From contig PQWQ01000018.1 of the NCBI GenBank assembly GCA_002943765.1, forward strand, positions 1,015,501 to 1,079,500: a stretch of DNA of 64,000 nt, written 5' to 3'. Both the position numbers and the translations under genes were made by a program. Of this stretch, positions 62,376-64,000 are shown one piece after another. Below the pieces are notes generated by a model. The model was not told the DNA's origin. It saw only the letters and a list, made by a program, of their open reading frames with translations, and did not search any database. The DNA is from Psoroptes ovis (lineage: Eukaryota > Arthropoda > Arachnida > Sarcoptiformes > Psoroptidae). The number at the start of each line of letters is the position of its first letter. The stretch's first letter is position 1.

Positions 62376-64000
62376 TTTCGAATAATCGATTAATCGTAAA
62401 TGGTGTAAACAACAACAACAACGAAGAATCACCACCATCGCGAAATACATCATCATCACCATCACCGCCACCACCACCACCACCGCAACCGCCATCACAA
62501 CCATCATCACAACCGCCACGGCCACCATTGTCTTCATCATCATCATCGTCTTCGTCGTCATCATCGTCATCGATGATGATGATGATTGGACCGCGAAATG
62601 GTGAGCTATTATCATCGACGACACCTCCATCGCCGCCGATACCCCACGGACAGCTTCCTCAACAACCGCCACCATCATCCATCATGCCGCAATCATCAAA
62701 TTTCGATGTTGATATGAGCATCAACAAGAATAGTAATGCAACATCGGTCATTACGACGGCCATCGGTACCAATGGTCATAATGATTCAAGGATATTATCC
62801 TCATCATCGAATAACGGCAGTGTCAATCGAACGAATCAGTCATCGGCAATCAATTCAACATTACCGACGATACCCAAAGCACATGGTCAACATGGACCTC
62901 CGCTGCATCATATGTCCGATAATCCATCAACATCATCAGCATCAACAACATCGATGTCGAATGGTTTATCATTACCGTCATCACTTTTAGGATTAAGCCG
63001 TAATCTATCATCATCATCATCAACATCATCACCGTTTGGTCCCGCATCATTATCAGGTTTACCTCTTCAGTCACCAATACTGCAAATACCTCCACCACCA
63101 CCACCTCTACCGCCATCATCATCATCACTGCTGAATCCATTGATTGCATTTAGTCATTTTGCTGATCTACAAAATGCGGCTACATGGTCACAATTTGCTG
63201 CCGCCGCTGCTGCATCATCATCGATGAACAACGGCCATTTGAATCATCATCGGCCAAATATCGGTGGTGGTGGTCTTACGAATCATTCGAATAATGCATC
63301 AACATCAACATTTTCACATCACGGTAATTCACCATTTACTCGGTCATATTTTGCTGGATTATTTCCAGGGTCAGAGCTGGCCGCAACATCTTCTAATTCG
63401 CCTGTAATATCACCAACAACAATGACAACGTCGAATTCAAATAATAATCAATCATCGATATCGATGAATGGCCCCAAAAATCGTAATCAATCGCCACCAA
63501 TGAATGGTTCAAATCAACCATCGAATCCAATCGATCAACTCGGCCATCTCCAACCTTCTTCATCATCATCGCATGGCCATCATCCCCCTCCAACATCCGA
63601 ATCATCGTCATGGACCGCTCATCTCACATCACAATTAGCATCGATTATATCGAATCAACAAGATAAAAGTTGTTCATCATCAACGACGGCGGCAGCACCA
63701 TCGTCTAAGACATCAACAACGGTGTCTACATCAAAATCACCGCGAAACGATGGCCGTAAACAAGCATCATCGGCTTCATCATCAGCATCGACATCACCAT
63801 TGCCATTAAACGACAAGGATAATCGTGATATGAATACATCAGCGATTGATGATGTCAAAGATAACGGGGATAATGGTAATCATGACAATGTCAATGATGG
63901 TGAAGATAATATTATCGATGATAATGATAATGATCATGATGATAATGGCAACAATAGCAATGGTAATGGTCATGATGGTGATGATAATGATACAAACAAT
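62376..64000 (+). CDS. dsx: dsx-like exon 4: low-complexity C-terminal region, open at window edge
   Basis: The acceptor is CACGAATAG at 62375, preceded by a pyrimidine-rich stretch. From there the frame set by exon 3 stays open for 541 further codons to the last base of the window, with no stop, in DNA where random frames stop about every 15-20 codons. The sequence opens with Ser-Asn-Asn-Arg and an Asn run, then Pro/Gln/Ser runs, a 13-Ser run followed by four Met, several Pro runs, an Ala run near residue 1284, and an Asp/Asn/Gly-rich end from about residue 1484. No domain is recognised. As I recall, the male tail of insect DSX is also Ser/Pro/His-rich, so this may be a male-type tail, but that is only an analogy. 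The true end of the protein and the 3' UTR lie beyond 64000. Confidence 0.82.

Larger units (their letters stand above)
32740..64000 (+). other. dsx: doublesex-like gene, four coding exons seen, 3' end beyond window
   Basis: This is the only recognisable gene. Four blocks join in frame: 32740-34882, 46303-46983, 56090-56290 and 62376 onward. Each intron is phase 1 and has GT...AG ends. The joined product has a DM domain at residues about 699-750 and a Doublesex-type dimerisation segment at about 959-1008, with long low-complexity regions around both. DM proteins are nuclear transcription factors that bind DNA through the minor and major groove and control sexual differentiation. The pairing of a DM domain with this dimerisation domain is what separates Doublesex from other Dmrt proteins, which tend to carry a DMA domain instead. 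A divergent Dmrt paralogue remains possible. The protein is at least 1,550 residues, whereas family members usually have 300-600. No other gene shares the interval on either strand. Confidence 0.85.

Noticed and set aside
62358..63149. Minus-strand Met/Val-rich open frames opposite exon 4
   Set aside because: They mirror CAT/ATC repeats of the sense frame. The sense frame stays open for 541 codons and joins exon 3 in phase.

Overview
The window looks like animal nuclear DNA. It is very AT-rich, full of short microsatellites (ATTC, GAT, TTA and GT types), and holds one multi-exon gene with large introns and a DM zinc-finger domain, a domain found essentially in animals. The long Ala, His, Ser, Pro and Asn tracts and the base composition would fit an arthropod, perhaps an acariform mite. 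That placement is an inference from style, because no species-specific sequence was recognised.

Layout. Positions 1 to about 32.3 kb hold no gene that I can recognise on either strand. They carry simple repeats, two short tandem arrays (one more lies in intron 1), and most copies of a family of ~80 bp palindromic mariner-type MITEs (15 copies in the window, 8 of them between 19.3 and 29.4 kb). There is also one piggyBac-type MITE (21.85 kb) and one hAT-type MITE (29.73 kb). From 32.74 kb to the right edge the + strand carries one gene, read as four coding exons: 32740-34882, 46303-46983, 56090-56290 and 62376-64000 (still open at the edge). The introns are about 11.4, 9.1 and 6.1 kb, all in phase 1.

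The gene. Exons 1 and 2 together make a complete DM domain with all eight zinc ligands. Exon 3 encodes a segment that matches the UBA-like dimerisation domain of Doublesex. The product is therefore a doublesex-like transcription factor of at least 1,550 residues, far longer than usual, with about 700 low-complexity residues ahead of the DM domain. The exon 3 donor cuts the dimerisation domain at the place where, as I recall it, insect dsx splits into male and female forms. Intron 3 holds a good acceptor at 57267 that would give a short alternative ending starting with Gly and followed by AATAAA.

Cis-acting signals. The half-site words TGTAGC and TGTATC, which resemble DM-domain binding half-sites, are common here. 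An 11-bp palindrome G[AC]TAC[AT]GTA[GT]C occurs 12 times, against roughly 0.1 expected. A 23-bp perfect palindrome centred on ACAATGT lies 7.7 kb upstream of the gene. Small hairpins sharing AGAGGTACC lie 110-220 nt before the acceptor of exon 3 and about 175 nt before that of exon 4. Whether these belong to this locus or to the whole genome cannot be told from one window.
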